Shown here piece after piece: positions 1 through 8,051 of a stretch of DNA of 64,000 nt. The DNA is from Roseicella sp. DB1501. Lineage in GTDB: Bacteria; Pseudomonadota; Alphaproteobacteria; Acetobacterales; Acetobacteraceae. Each line of letters starts with the position of its first letter. Position 1 is the first letter of the stretch. The notes under the pieces are model-generated. The model worked only from the letters and a program-made list of their open reading frames with translations. It ran no database searches and had not been told where the DNA came from. Location: the NCBI RefSeq assembly GCF_013112485.1, contig NZ_JABFHG010000004.1, forward strand, positions 310,001 through 374,000, written 5' to 3'. The position numbers and the translations under genes are program-made.

Positions 1-393
1 GAGATCATCGGCGTGCAGAGCACCGAGGCGCCGGCCTACGCGCTGTCCTATGCCGCGGGGCGGGTGGTGACGACGGAGAGCGCGGCGACGCTGGCCGACG
101 GCATGGCGGTGCGCATCCCCGATCCGGCGGCGCTGGCGCTGATCCGCCGCGGCGCGGCGCGTATCGTCACCGTCTCGGACGCAGCGGTCGCGGCCGCGAT
201 CCGCGCCTACTGGCAGGACACCCACAACCTCGCCGAGGGGGCGGGCGCGGCGCCGCTCGCGGCGCTGCTGCAGGAGCGTGGGCGGATGGCCGGCAAGCGG
301 GTTGGCCTGGTGCTCGGCGGCGGCAATATCGACCTCGCCCTGTTCCGCGACTGGGTGCTGGCGCCGGGCGGCCAGGACGTCCCACCCGGCTGA
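1..393 (+). CDS. Threonine/serine dehydratase-like PLP enzyme, C-terminal fragment
   Basis: The reading frame is open at the left edge, so only the last 130 residues are visible. They resemble the C-terminal part of fold-type II PLP enzymes of the threonine/serine dehydratase group. A late Gly-rich segment (GLVLGGGNID, about residues 103-112 of the visible part) matches the family's usual SGGNxD-type end of the catalytic domain. The visible part ends soon after this, with no ACT regulatory domain, which suggests a short catabolic or racemase-like form. The PLP lysine and phosphate-binding loop lie outside the window, so substrate cannot be decided. It is followed after 87 bp by an MBL-fold gene on the same strand. 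Confidence 0.8.
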   Translation, partial: EIIGVQSTEAPAYALSYAAGRVVTTESAATLADGMAVRIPDPAALALIRRGAARIVTVSDAAVAAAIRAYWQDTHNLAEGAGAAPLAALLQERGRMAGKRVGLVLGGGNIDLALFRDWVLAPGGQDVPPG

Positions 394-480
394 AAGCCGG
401 CCCCGAAAGCGGTTCCAAGGGGCCGCTGCAACCCCGCGCCGCCGCGCCCCGTTCCCCCGGCGGGAGCAAGGGAGCCGCCG

Positions 481-1353
481 ATGCGCATCCACCATCTCGA
501 TTGCGGGCCGGCGCGGCCGGTGGGCGGCGCCCTGATGGACGGGGCGAGCCCCGGCGCCTTCGGCCGGCTCACCTGCCATTGCCTGGCGATCGAGACGGAG
601 CGGCACGGCGTGGTGCTGGTCGATACCGGACTCGGCCTGCGCGACATGCTCCGCCCCGCCGGGCGGCTGCCCTGGGTGAACAGCGCCCTGCTGCGCTTCC
701 GCCGCGACCCGGACCGGACGATGCTGCGGCACATCAAGCGCCTCGGCCTGCATCCGGGCGATGTGCGGCACATCGTCATGACGCATCTGGACTTCGACCA
801 TGCCGGCGGCCTGGTGGATTTCCCGCAGGCGCGGGTGCATCTCATGGAGGCCGAGGCGCGCGCCGCGCGGGCGCGGGACGGGATGCTCGGCCGGATGCGG
901 TACCGGCCGGTGCAATGGGGCGATACCGAGCGTTGGATCACCTATCCGGACCGCGCCGGCGGCCGCTGGTTCGGCTTCGACGCGGTGACGGAGCTCGAGG
1001 GCTTGCCGCCGGAGATCCTGCTCGTCCCGCTGCCCGGTCATTCGCCGGGCCATGCCGGCGTCGCCATCGAGGGGCCGCGCGGCTGGGTCCTGCATGCCGG
1101 CGACAGCTACTTCAACCGCGCCGAGATCTTCGCCGAGCCACCGCACTGCCCGCCCGGCAGCGCCGCCTATGAGGCCGCGATGGCCTGGAACGGCCCGCTG
1201 GCGCGGGCGCAGCGGCAGCGTGTCCGCAGCCTGGCGCGGGATCCGGAGGCGCCCTTGGCGGTGTTCTGCACGCATGACCCGGTGGAGTATGTGGCGATGA
1301 CCATCTGGTCGGAGCGCCAGCGGTCGCCGGCGGACGGGGCTGCCGCGGCCTGA
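481..1353 (+). CDS. MBL-fold metallo-hydrolase
   Basis: This 290-residue protein has the metallo-beta-lactamase signature THLDFDH at about residue 101, giving the dinuclear zinc ligands HxxxDH. Later ligands are a GHSPGH segment, an HAGD segment and a terminal THD. Length and motif spacing fit the quorum-quenching-lactonase-like and general hydrolase branch of the superfamily, but the sequence alone does not separate lactonase from other ester or thioester hydrolases. There is no signal peptide, so it is expected to be cytoplasmic. A purine-rich GGGAG lies just before the ATG. It sits on the same strand as the PLP enzyme and a Rieske ferredoxin. Confidence 0.85.
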   Translation: MRIHHLDCGPARPVGGALMDGASPGAFGRLTCHCLAIETERHGVVLVDTGLGLRDMLRPAGRLPWVNSALLRFRRDPDRTMLRHIKRLGLHPGDVRHIVMTHLDFDHAGGLVDFPQARVHLMEAEARAARARDGMLGRMRYRPVQWGDTERWITYPDRAGGRWFGFDAVTELEGLPPEILLVPLPGHSPGHAGVAIEGPRGWVLHAGDSYFNRAEIFAEPPHCPPGSAAYEAAMAWNGPLARAQRQRVRSLARDPEAPLAVFCTHDPVEYVAMTIWSERQRSPADGAAAA

Positions 1354-1413
1354 CGGGTTCGACAGCCCGGGCCGCCCGGGGCAAGATCGCCACCCTGCAG
1401 GAAGGGGGTTTTC

Positions 1414-1722
1414 ATGGCCGCATGGCATCGCGTCGCCGCCGAGGACGATCTTGCCGAGAACATGCCGCTCGCCATCCGCATCGGCGAGCTGCAGATCGCC
1501 GTCGTCCGGCTCGAGGACGGCATCTTCGCGGTGAACGACGTCTGCACGCATGAATATGCGCTGCTCTCGGACGGCTATTGCGAGGACGGCAAGCTGGAAT
1601 GCCCGCTGCACCAGGCCTGCTTCGACATCCGCACCGGCGCGGCGCTGAACGAGCCCGCCGAGGTGCCGGTCGACACCTACAAGGTGAAGGTCGAGGGCGG
1701 CGAGGTCTTCGTCGAGGCCTGA
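1414..1722 (+). CDS. Rieske [2Fe-2S] ferredoxin, non-heme oxygenase type
   Basis: A 102-residue protein with both halves of the Rieske cluster motif: CTH at about residue 44 and CPLH at about residue 64, giving two Cys and two His ligands. It is a stand-alone ferredoxin of the kind that passes electrons to ring-hydroxylating or other non-heme iron oxygenases, and there is no transmembrane anchor. No oxygenase alpha subunit lies next to it, so its partner is unknown; the TauD-type dioxygenase at 6334 does not need a Rieske donor. Its TGA stop abuts the stop codon of the convergent gene with no spacing (TGATCA). Confidence 0.9.
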   Translation: MAAWHRVAAEDDLAENMPLAIRIGELQIAVVRLEDGIFAVNDVCTHEYALLSDGYCEDGKLECPLHQACFDIRTGAALNEPAEVPVDTYKVKVEGGEVFVEA

Positions 1723-2685
1723 TCAGTCCGGCCGGATGCCGGCCGCCCTGACCACCTCGGCCCAGCGCGCCGTCTCGGCGGCGAGTTGCGCCTGGAACGC
1801 CTCCGGGCCGGTCTCCAGCGGGTCGAGCCCGGCGGCGGTGATCCGCTCCCGCATCACGGGCTGGCGCAGCGCGGCGAGCAGGTCGTGGTGGAGCCGCGCC
1901 CGCAGCGCCGGCGGCAGGCCGGCCGGCGCCAGGATGCCGTACCAGGAGACGGCCTCGGCCCCGGGGAAGCCGCATTCGGCGAGCGTCGGCAGGTCGGGCA
2001 GCTCGCGCCAGCGCCGCGCATCGGCGGTGGCGAGGCCGCGCAGCGCGCCGCTGCGGAATTGCGGCACGGCGACCGTGGAGTTGAGGAAGGCGCCCTGCAC
2101 CTGCCCGGCCAGCAGCGCGGTCTGCGCCGGGGCGGCGCCGTTGAAGGGCACATGCGTCAGCGGGATGCTGGCCACCGAGGCGAAGAGCGCCATGGCGAGG
2201 TGGCTGGCATTGCCGATGCCGGCCGAGCCCATGGTCAGCCCGCCCGGCTGCGCCCGCGCCGCCGCCAGGAAGCCCGGCACATCGGCGATGCCGGTGCCCG
2301 GATGCACCACCAGCACCATCGGATGGAAGGCGCAGTTGAGGATGGCGGCGAAGTCGCGCACCGGATCGAAGGACAGGTGCGGCATCAGCGCCGGGTTCAT
2401 CACATGCGCGGTCGCCGCCAGCAGCAGCGTGGTGCCGTCCGGCGCCGCGCGCGCCACCACCTCGGTGCCGATGGCGCTGCCGGCGCCGGGTCGGTTCTCC
2501 ACCACCACGCCCGGCCGCCAGCGCTCGGTCAGCGCCGCCGCCAGGGCGCGGGCCAGCAGGTCGGTCGGCCCGCCCGGCGCATAGGGCACGACGATCCGCA
2601 CCGCCCGCTCCGGCCAAGCTTGGGCGCCGGCCGCCCAGGGCAGGGGAAGGGCGAGCCCGCCGGCGAGCAGCGCCCGGCGCCTCAT
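1723..2685 (-). CDS. Bug/TctC-family tripartite tricarboxylate transporter substrate-binding protein (copy 1)
   Basis: A 320-residue periplasmic binding protein. The N-terminus has basic residues followed by a hydrophobic segment, consistent with an export signal. Family hallmarks follow: [16 protein letters not shown] near residue 24, then [10 protein letters not shown], then a conserved FNG and LAxCGFPG-like segment. Bug proteins bind carboxylates, aromatic acids or amides; the ligand cannot be read from sequence. The ATG overlaps the stop of the upstream ThDP enzyme gene (ATGA), so the two are translationally coupled. Membrane partners TctA/TctB are absent here, as is common for orphan Bug genes in Burkholderiales and Acetobacteraceae. 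Confidence 0.9.
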   Translation of the reverse strand: MRRRALLAGGLALPLPWAAGAQAWPERAVRIVVPYAPGGPTDLLARALAAALTERWRPGVVVENRPGAGSAIGTEVVARAAPDGTTLLLAATAHVMNPALMPHLSFDPVRDFAAILNCAFHPMVLVVHPGTGIADVPGFLAAARAQPGGLTMGSAGIGNASHLAMALFASVASIPLTHVPFNGAAPAQTALLAGQVQGAFLNSTVAVPQFRSGALRGLATADARRWRELPDLPTLAECGFPGAEAVSWYGILAPAGLPPALRARLHHDLLAALRQPVMRERITAAGLDPLETGPEAFQAQLAAETARWAEVVRAAGIRPD

Positions 2686-4361
2686 CCGTGCAGCCGCGGC
2701 GTGCCCCGCCGCCGCCAGGCGCTCATCTGCTCGGCCGAGGTGTGGACATGCACCACCACCGGCCGGTCCCGCACCGCGAAGGCGCGGGCGATGCCGGCCT
2801 CCACCTCGCTCTCGGCCGCGATGGTGATGCCCTCCGCTCCGAAGACCCGGCCCCAGGCGGCGAAATCCGGATTGGTCAGGCGCACCGCGGCCTCATAGGG
2901 CCGGTTCGGGTAGCGCACCTCGTGATGCATGCCGATGGTGCCGTAGCGCTTGTTGTCGGAGACGATGATGATCGGCGCCGCGCCGTACTGCATGGCGGTG
3001 GCGATCTCGTTGCCGCTCATCAGCGCGCCGCCGTCGCCGACGAAGGCGACGGCCTGCTTCCCCGGCCGGCGGATGGCGGCGGCGACCGCCATCGGCACGC
3101 CCGCCCCCATGGCGCCGACGACGGAGGAGAGGAAATTCTGCCCCGGCCGGAAGCCGATATAGCGGTGGATGAAGGAGGAGAAATTGCCGGCATCCGAAGT
3201 GACGGCGGCATCCGGCGCCAGGTGCTTGGCCACCTCCACGCAGATGGCGGCGAAGTTCACCCCGTCCGTCATGCTCTCCCAGACCGGCTCCATCAGCCGC
3301 TGGTGGATGCCGTTCAGCCCGGCCACCCAGCCCGCGCGCCGCGCCGCGCCCGCCGGCGCCCCGCGCCGCAACAGCGCCTCGATCACCGCCTCCGGCTCGG
3401 CGGCGATGCCGAGATCGGGGCGGAAGACGCGGCCGATCTCGTTGGCATCCGGCCAGACCTGCACCAGCGGCAGCTGCGGATCGGGCGCATTGGGGAAGCT
3501 GTAGGACTGGCTGACGGAATCGGTGATGCGCTCGCCGAGCGCCAGCAGCAGATCGGCCCGCTTCATCTCCTCGACGAGCTGCTTCGGCACGCGGATGCCC
3601 ATGTAGCCGCCGTAATTCGGATGCGCGCTGTCGAAGAGCTGCGGCCGGCGATGCGTCGGGCAGACCGGCAGGACCCATTGCTCGGCCAGCTCGCGCAGCG
3701 CCGCCAGCGCCTCGGGCGCCGCATTGGCCAGCGCGCCGCCGACCCAGACCAGCGGCCGCTCGGCGTGGGCCAGCATCTCGGCGAGGCGGTCGAGGTCCTG
3801 CGCCCGGGCGCCGCCATGCACGCGCGGCCGCGGCTTCGCCAGGGGCGCCTCGCAGGGTTCGTCGAAGATATCCTCGGGCAGGATGACGGCGACCGGGCCG
3901 GGCGTGCCGCTCTCGGCGAGGTGGAAGGCGCGGGCGATCGCCTCGCTCGCCTGCACCGTCTCGTTCACCTCGATCACGTCCTTGGTGATGTCGGCGAGCA
4001 GCTTGGCGTAATTCTGCTCCTGCAGGGCGAGCCGGCCGAAATCCTTGCGCTCCACCTGGCCGCAGAGCACGACCAGCGGCGTCGCGTCATGATGCGCGGT
4101 GTGCAGCGACACCATGGCGTTGGAGAGGCCGGGGCCGCGCGAGACCAGCAGCACGCCGGCGCGGCCGCCCTGCATGCGGCCATCCGCCACGGCCATGAAG
4201 CCGGCTCCGCCCTCGTGCCGGCAGACGATGAGGCGGACCTCCGGCGTTTCGGTCAGCGCGTCGGTGAGGCCGAGGAAGCTCTCGCCCGGCACCATCCAGA
4301 TGGTGTCGACGCCATGCGCGATCAGGCTTTCGGCCAGGATGCGGCCCACACTGCGGTTCAT
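2682..4361 (-). CDS. Thiamine diphosphate-dependent enzyme, acetolactate-synthase-like
   Basis: A 559-residue protein with the three-domain layout of ThDP enzymes. The N-terminal Pyr domain holds the activating glutamate in CRHEGGAGFMA (about residue 50). The C-terminal PP domain holds the GDGG...DN metal/ThDP motif (about residue 440). The start is the ATG at 4361; although the frame stays open to 5330, that extension overlaps a clear Bug gene and has no family similarity. The family includes acetolactate synthase large subunits, oxalyl-CoA decarboxylase and benzoylformate decarboxylase. With no small subunit next to it, a catabolic decarboxylase or carboligase is more likely than branched-chain synthesis. 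It lies between two Bug binding proteins. Confidence 0.85.
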   Translation of the reverse strand: MNRSVGRILAESLIAHGVDTIWMVPGESFLGLTDALTETPEVRLIVCRHEGGAGFMAVADGRMQGGRAGVLLVSRGPGLSNAMVSLHTAHHDATPLVVLCGQVERKDFGRLALQEQNYAKLLADITKDVIEVNETVQASEAIARAFHLAESGTPGPVAVILPEDIFDEPCEAPLAKPRPRVHGGARAQDLDRLAEMLAHAERPLVWVGGALANAAPEALAALRELAEQWVLPVCPTHRRPQLFDSAHPNYGGYMGIRVPKQLVEEMKRADLLLALGERITDSVSQSYSFPNAPDPQLPLVQVWPDANEIGRVFRPDLGIAAEPEAVIEALLRRGAPAGAARRAGWVAGLNGIHQRLMEPVWESMTDGVNFAAICVEVAKHLAPDAAVTSDAGNFSSFIHRYIGFRPGQNFLSSVVGAMGAGVPMAVAAAIRRPGKQAVAFVGDGGALMSGNEIATAMQYGAAPIIIVSDNKRYGTIGMHHEVRYPNRPYEAAVRLTNPDFAAWGRVFGAEGITIAAESEVEAGIARAFAVRDRPVVVHVHTSAEQMSAWRRRGTPRLHG

Positions 4362-4414
4362 TCGCCCGTTTCCTTCCCCATATCCCTTTGGCTCGGTGTC
4401 CGTGTGGATCGGTC

Positions 4415-5395
4415 TCACGTCCCGCGGATGCCGGCCTCCGTCACCACGCGCTGCCAGGTCGGCACCTCCGTCTCCAGCAGCCGCGCCAGCGCCGCCGGCC
4501 CGGTCAGGCGCGGCGTGGTGCCGGCGGCGGCGAAGCGCGCCTGCAGCTCCGGCAGGTCGCGCAGCGCGGCGAGCGTGGATGAGAGCCGGTCGAGGATCGG
4601 CGCCGGCAGGCCGTGCGGCGCCGCCATGGCGTACCAGTTCAGCGCGACATAGCCCGGCACCGTTTCGGCGATCGCCCGCGTCTCGGGCAGGCTCGGCACG
4701 CGCTGCGCGGTGGTGACGCCGAGCAGCCGGGCGCGGCCGGCCTGCACATGCGGCAAGGTCTCCACCGTCGAGGCGAAGACCATGTCGATCTCGCCGCCGA
4801 GCAGCGCCACCATCGCCGGCGCGGCGCCGCGATAGGAGACATGCTCCAGCCGCAGCCGGGCGGCCGAGGCGAAGAGGGCGCCGGCGAGATGGTTCGAGGA
4901 GCCGACGCCGCCGCTGCCATAGGTGAGCCGCCCCGGCTGCGCCCGCGCCGCCGCGACCAGCGCCGGCACGCTCCGCCAGGGCGCCTCGGCGCGCACCACC
5001 AGCGCGGTCGGGATGTCGGCGACGAGGCTGACGGGCGTGAGGGCCTCCCGCGGGTCGAGGCCCTGATCGGGATAGAGCGCCGGGACCGAGGCGAGGGAGG
5101 CACTGGTCAGCAGCAGCATCGAGCCGTCGGGCGGCGCCTGCACCACGGCGCGGATGCCGATGCTGCCGCCGGCGCCGGGGCGGTTGTCGATCAGGAAGGG
5201 CTGGCCGAGGCGCTCGCGCAGCGGCTCGGCCAGCAGCCGGCCGACGGCATCGATCGGGCCGCCGGCACCGAAGGGGATGACGATGCGCACCGGCCGGCTC
5301 GGCCAAGCCTCCTCTGCCCGCGCCCCGCATGCGCCGGATGCCAGCAGCAGCGACGGCAGCGGCAGCAGGCGGCGGCGCGGGGTGGCGGGCAGCAT
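4415..5395 (-). CDS. Bug/TctC-family substrate-binding protein (copy 2)
   Basis: A 326-residue second Bug protein with the same architecture as copy 1. A hydrophobic N-terminal signal is followed by WPSRPVRIVIPFGAGGP and NRPGAGGSIG, then a conserved SYRGAAPA segment. It is translated from an ATG only 4 bp after the stop of the class II aldolase gene and ends 53 bp before the ThDP enzyme, so aldolase, Bug 2, ThDP enzyme and Bug 1 probably form one transcript. The arrangement suggests uptake and processing of a shared carboxylate or hydroxy acid. This is inference; no ligand can be named. Confidence 0.9.
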   Translation of the reverse strand: MLPATPRRRLLPLPSLLLASGACGARAEEAWPSRPVRIVIPFGAGGPIDAVGRLLAEPLRERLGQPFLIDNRPGAGGSIGIRAVVQAPPDGSMLLLTSASLASVPALYPDQGLDPREALTPVSLVADIPTALVVRAEAPWRSVPALVAAARAQPGRLTYGSGGVGSSNHLAGALFASAARLRLEHVSYRGAAPAMVALLGGEIDMVFASTVETLPHVQAGRARLLGVTTAQRVPSLPETRAIAETVPGYVALNWYAMAAPHGLPAPILDRLSSTLAALRDLPELQARFAAAGTTPRLTGPAALARLLETEVPTWQRVVTEAGIRGT

Positions 5396-5399
5396 GCCT

Positions 5400-6194
5400 T
5401 CAATCGCGCCAGGACGGGTCCGCGAGGTCGAGCTTGCGCATCAGCCCCGGCCATTCCAGCAGCCCGTAGCGCCGGGAATTCGGCGGGTCGTACATGGCGC
5501 AGGATTTCGCCACCACCTCGTCCGGGGGCAGGTTCAGCTCGGTGTTGCAGGCCATGGCCTGGAGCTGCGCCTGGCAGGCCCGCTCCATGCCCCACATGGC
5601 GATGAAGGTCTCCGGCACGCTCTCGCCGAGGGTGAGCAGGCCGTGGTTGCGCAGGATGCAGTAGTTCCGCGCGCCGATGCTCTGCGCCAGCAGGTCGCGC
5701 TCCCCTGGATCGCGCTCGGGCCCGCGGAAATCGTGGTAGGCGATGCGGCCGTAGAAGCGCGTCGCGGTCTGGGTCAGCGGCAGCAGCCCGCATTTCAGCG
5801 CCGAGACCGCCATGCCGGCGATGGTATGGGTGTGCATCGCCGCCATGGCATCAGGCCGGGCGCGGTAGATGGCGCTGTGGATGGTGAAGCCCGCCGGATG
5901 CAACCCATAGGGCAGGTCGGGCCGGTAGAGCACCTCACCCTCGAGAGTCACCTTCAGCAGCGAGGAGGCGGTGATCTCGCTGAACAGCATGCCGTTCGGG
6001 TTGATGAGGAAATGCCCACCCTCCCCCCGGGGACTGTCCGGCACCCGGGCGGTGATATGGGTGTAGACCATGTCGGACATGCCGTACTGGTCGCAGAGCC
6101 GGTAGCAGGCGGCGAGGTCGAGCCGGGCCTGCCATTCGGCCTCCGAGACGGAGGCGCGGACCGGGGCGATCCGCAGCGCGGCCTGCGACGTCAT
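5400..6194 (-). CDS. Class II aldolase/adducin-family protein
   Basis: A 264-residue protein with the zinc-binding HTHT segment (about residue 127) and a second metal-site region RNHGLLTLG. These belong to the fuculose-phosphate aldolase/adducin fold, which cleaves or decarboxylates small sugar phosphates and keto acids or acts as a dehydratase. I chose the ATG at 6194 because GGAGGG lies 7 bases before it; an upstream in-frame ATG at 6227 would overlap that ribosome site. It is the first gene of the minus-strand run that continues into Bug 2 and the ThDP enzyme. Substrate is unknown. Confidence 0.85.
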   Translation of the reverse strand: MTSQAALRIAPVRASVSEAEWQARLDLAACYRLCDQYGMSDMVYTHITARVPDSPRGEGGHFLINPNGMLFSEITASSLLKVTLEGEVLYRPDLPYGLHPAGFTIHSAIYRARPDAMAAMHTHTIAGMAVSALKCGLLPLTQTATRFYGRIAYHDFRGPERDPGERDLLAQSIGARNYCILRNHGLLTLGESVPETFIAMWGMERACQAQLQAMACNTELNLPPDEVVAKSCAMYDPPNSRRYGLLEWPGLMRKLDLADPSWRD

Positions 6195-6333
6195 TCTCGG
6201 ACCCTCCAAGCTCTGGCTTGCCGCCATTCAACCAGCCTTCCCGGATGCTGCGAAGAGGGGCGCCGCGAGAAGGGGGCCGCGGGTTGCGCGGGGCGGGGAA
6301 GGGGCGGAAGCTGCCGCCAGAGGAACGCATGCC

Positions 6334-7350
6334 ATGACCGAACTCCTTCCCGTCACCGATGCCAGCGCTTGGCGCGGCGCGGAGATCGCCGGCGATCCCG
6401 GCTGGATCGACAGCCTGACCGCCGCCGAGGTCGAGGAGCTGGCGGCGGCGCAGCGCGGCGTGCAGGCGCGCGGCCTCGCCACCACCGCCATCACCCGGGC
6501 CGACTTCCCGCTGCCGCGACTGGCCCCGCGCCTCGCCGCCTGGCTGCGCGAGGCGCAGACCGGGCGCGGCTTCTTCCTGCTGCGCGGCCTGCCGGCGGAG
6601 CGCTTCACCGAGGCGGAGCGGGAGGCGATCTTCTGGGGCCTCGGCACGCATCTCGGCACCGCTGTCTCGCAGAACTCGCATGGCGAGATGCTCGGCCATG
6701 TCTTCGACCAGGGCCGCACCTACGGCGCGGCCAATACCCGCGGCTACCAGACCAAGGCGCGGCTCGACTTCCACACCGACCGTTGCGACCTGGTCGGGCT
6801 GCTCTGCCAGCGGCGGGCGAGGTCGGGCGGCCTCTCCTCGGTGGTCAGCACCATGGCGGTGCACAACGAGATCCTGCGCACCCGACCGGACCTGCTGCCC
6901 ATCCTCTATCGCGGCTTCCACTACGCGGAGCGCGAGGCGGCGGACAATCCCTCGGGCGTCACGCCGCAACCGATCCCGGTCTTCAGCCGGCACCAGGGCG
7001 TGCTCTCCTGCCGCTTCATCCGCAACCCGATCGAGACTGGGGCGCAGCGCCGCGGCGTGCCGCTGACCGAGGCGGAGCAGGGGGCGCTGGAGATGATGTC
7101 GGAGCTCTCGGCGCGGCCGGACATGCGGCTCGACATGATGCTCGAGCCGGGCGAGATGCAGTTCTGCAACAACTACGTCACCACCCATGCCCGCACCGAA
7201 TTCGAGGACTGGGCCGAGCCGGAGCGGCGGCGGCTGATGGTGCGGCTCTGGCTCACCGTCACGCCGCGCCGGCCGCTGGCGCCCGATTTCGGCGAGCATG
7301 ACGGCATCCCGGCGCGGCTGGCGCCGGAGACGGCGCCGATGCCGGTTTGA
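6334..7350 (+). CDS. TauD/TfdA-family Fe(II)/2-oxoglutarate dioxygenase
   Basis: A 338-residue protein with the jelly-roll dioxygenase iron motif HTD (in LDFHTDRCD, near residue 149) and a distal His in TTHARTEFED near residue 289. An Arg-rich RRRLMVRLWL follows and is expected to bind 2-oxoglutarate. Family members oxidise small acids such as taurine, chlorophenoxyacetates or hydroxylated amino acids. It is transcribed divergently from the aldolase-Bug-ThDP run, and the 139-bp gap must hold both promoters. It may act on the same substrate, but that is only suggested by location. Confidence 0.88.
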   Translation: MTELLPVTDASAWRGAEIAGDPGWIDSLTAAEVEELAAAQRGVQARGLATTAITRADFPLPRLAPRLAAWLREAQTGRGFFLLRGLPAERFTEAEREAIFWGLGTHLGTAVSQNSHGEMLGHVFDQGRTYGAANTRGYQTKARLDFHTDRCDLVGLLCQRRARSGGLSSVVSTMAVHNEILRTRPDLLPILYRGFHYAEREAADNPSGVTPQPIPVFSRHQGVLSCRFIRNPIETGAQRRGVPLTEAEQGALEMMSELSARPDMRLDMMLEPGEMQFCNNYVTTHARTEFEDWAEPERRRLMVRLWLTVTPRRPLAPDFGEHDGIPARLAPETAPMPV

Positions 7351-7479
7351 CCTGTCCGTGACGCCATCCGTTGCGGCGGGTGATTATCAACAGGAAAGTC
7401 CGGCGCCGCACGGCGCGGGCCTTGGGCGCCGGAATCGTTGCTCCTAGCCTGACGGGCCGAAGGCTGGGGGAGGGGCGGC

Positions 7480-7854
7480 ATGACGGGCCGGGAGGAGGAG
7501 GTCCGCGACGATGGCTTGGCATCGCCCGAGCAGCCCAAGCCCTATGTCAGCCCCAGGGACATCTTCGAGCGGGAATACCGCGCGGCGCTCGGCTATTTCG
7601 AGATCGTGCCGCCCTTCTGCATCCGGGCGGAGGATGACGGCAGCTACACGCTGCATCGCAAATCCTTCCACTTCACCGCCCATGGCGGCGCCGCGGCGGC
7701 CACCTGCTGGATGCTGGTCTCGCGCCATCCCGACCTGGAGGAGGCCGAGCGGCGACTGCGGCATGTCTGCGGGCCGAAGCTCTATTACGACGGCCGGGGC
7801 CGCATCACCGGCGCGCCGCCGAGCTTCGAGGAATGGCGCGAGATGCTGCGCTAG
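7480..7854 (+). CDS. Conserved hypothetical protein (124 aa)
   Basis: A soluble, charged protein of 124 residues with no signal peptide or membrane segment. I do not recognise a catalytic motif. Its centre is rich in aromatic and histidine residues (SFHFTAHGG, residues 64-72) and the C-terminus is helical and acidic. Codon use matches the GC-rich chromosome, so it is probably a real gene. The TAG stop overlaps the first base of a palindromic repeat, and the next gene is convergent. Confidence 0.65.
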   Translation: MTGREEEVRDDGLASPEQPKPYVSPRDIFEREYRAALGYFEIVPPFCIRAEDDGSYTLHRKSFHFTAHGGAAAATCWMLVSRHPDLEEAERRLRHVCGPKLYYDGRGRITGAPPSFEEWREMLR

Positions 7855-7903
7855 AGCGTGATCGCTTGAGGTGGACGCACCGAAAAGCGTGAATCACGCG
7901 CTC
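7854..7903. repeat. REP-like interrupted palindrome
   Basis: About 50 bp whose ends form an imperfect inverted repeat (GAGCGTGAT near the left, ATCACGCGCTC at the right) with inner GCTT/AAGC arms. It lies between convergent genes, the usual place for dispersed intergenic palindromes in high-GC alphaproteobacteria. The element-borne region shows nothing similar by eye, so it appears to belong to the chromosome. Confidence 0.55.
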
Positions 7904-7912
7904 AAACAACGT

Positions 7913-7930
7913 CCTGGACCATGGTCCAGG
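7913..7930. repeat. 18-bp perfect palindrome
   Basis: CCTGGACCATGGTCCAGG is a perfect palindrome 9 bp after the REP-like unit. Together they form a compound palindromic block between two convergent genes. It may be part of the same dispersed repeat or act on transcripts from both sides; there is no T-run. Confidence 0.5.
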
Positions 7931-8021
7931 TCGCAGCCTCACACCGAGCGCCCGAACGGACGCCGCGGCTTATGCCGCGAAGCCAAGCCGCGCGGATGCG
8001 TGGTGCCCGGCAATTGAGGGA

Positions 8022-8042
8022 CACGAAGGTGCAACCTTCGTG
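8022..8042 (-). terminator. Hairpin after the CoA-transferase gene
   Basis: CACGAAGGT and ACCTTCGTG form a 9-bp perfect stem with a 3-base loop, starting about 10 bases after the stop codon of the minus-strand CoA-transferase gene. The position suits an end-of-transcript hairpin, but there is no clear U-tract, so intrinsic termination is uncertain. Confidence 0.4.
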
Positions 8043-8051
8043 CGGCGGGCC

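Noticed and set aside
2688-4652. Long plus-strand open frame of 654 codons
   Set aside because: It lies antisense to a clear ThDP enzyme gene and reads as His/Arg/Gly-rich low-complexity sequence, a common effect of high GC.
5154-7301. Long plus-strand open frame of 715 codons
   Set aside because: It overlaps the Bug, aldolase and dioxygenase genes in other frames and has no family similarity.
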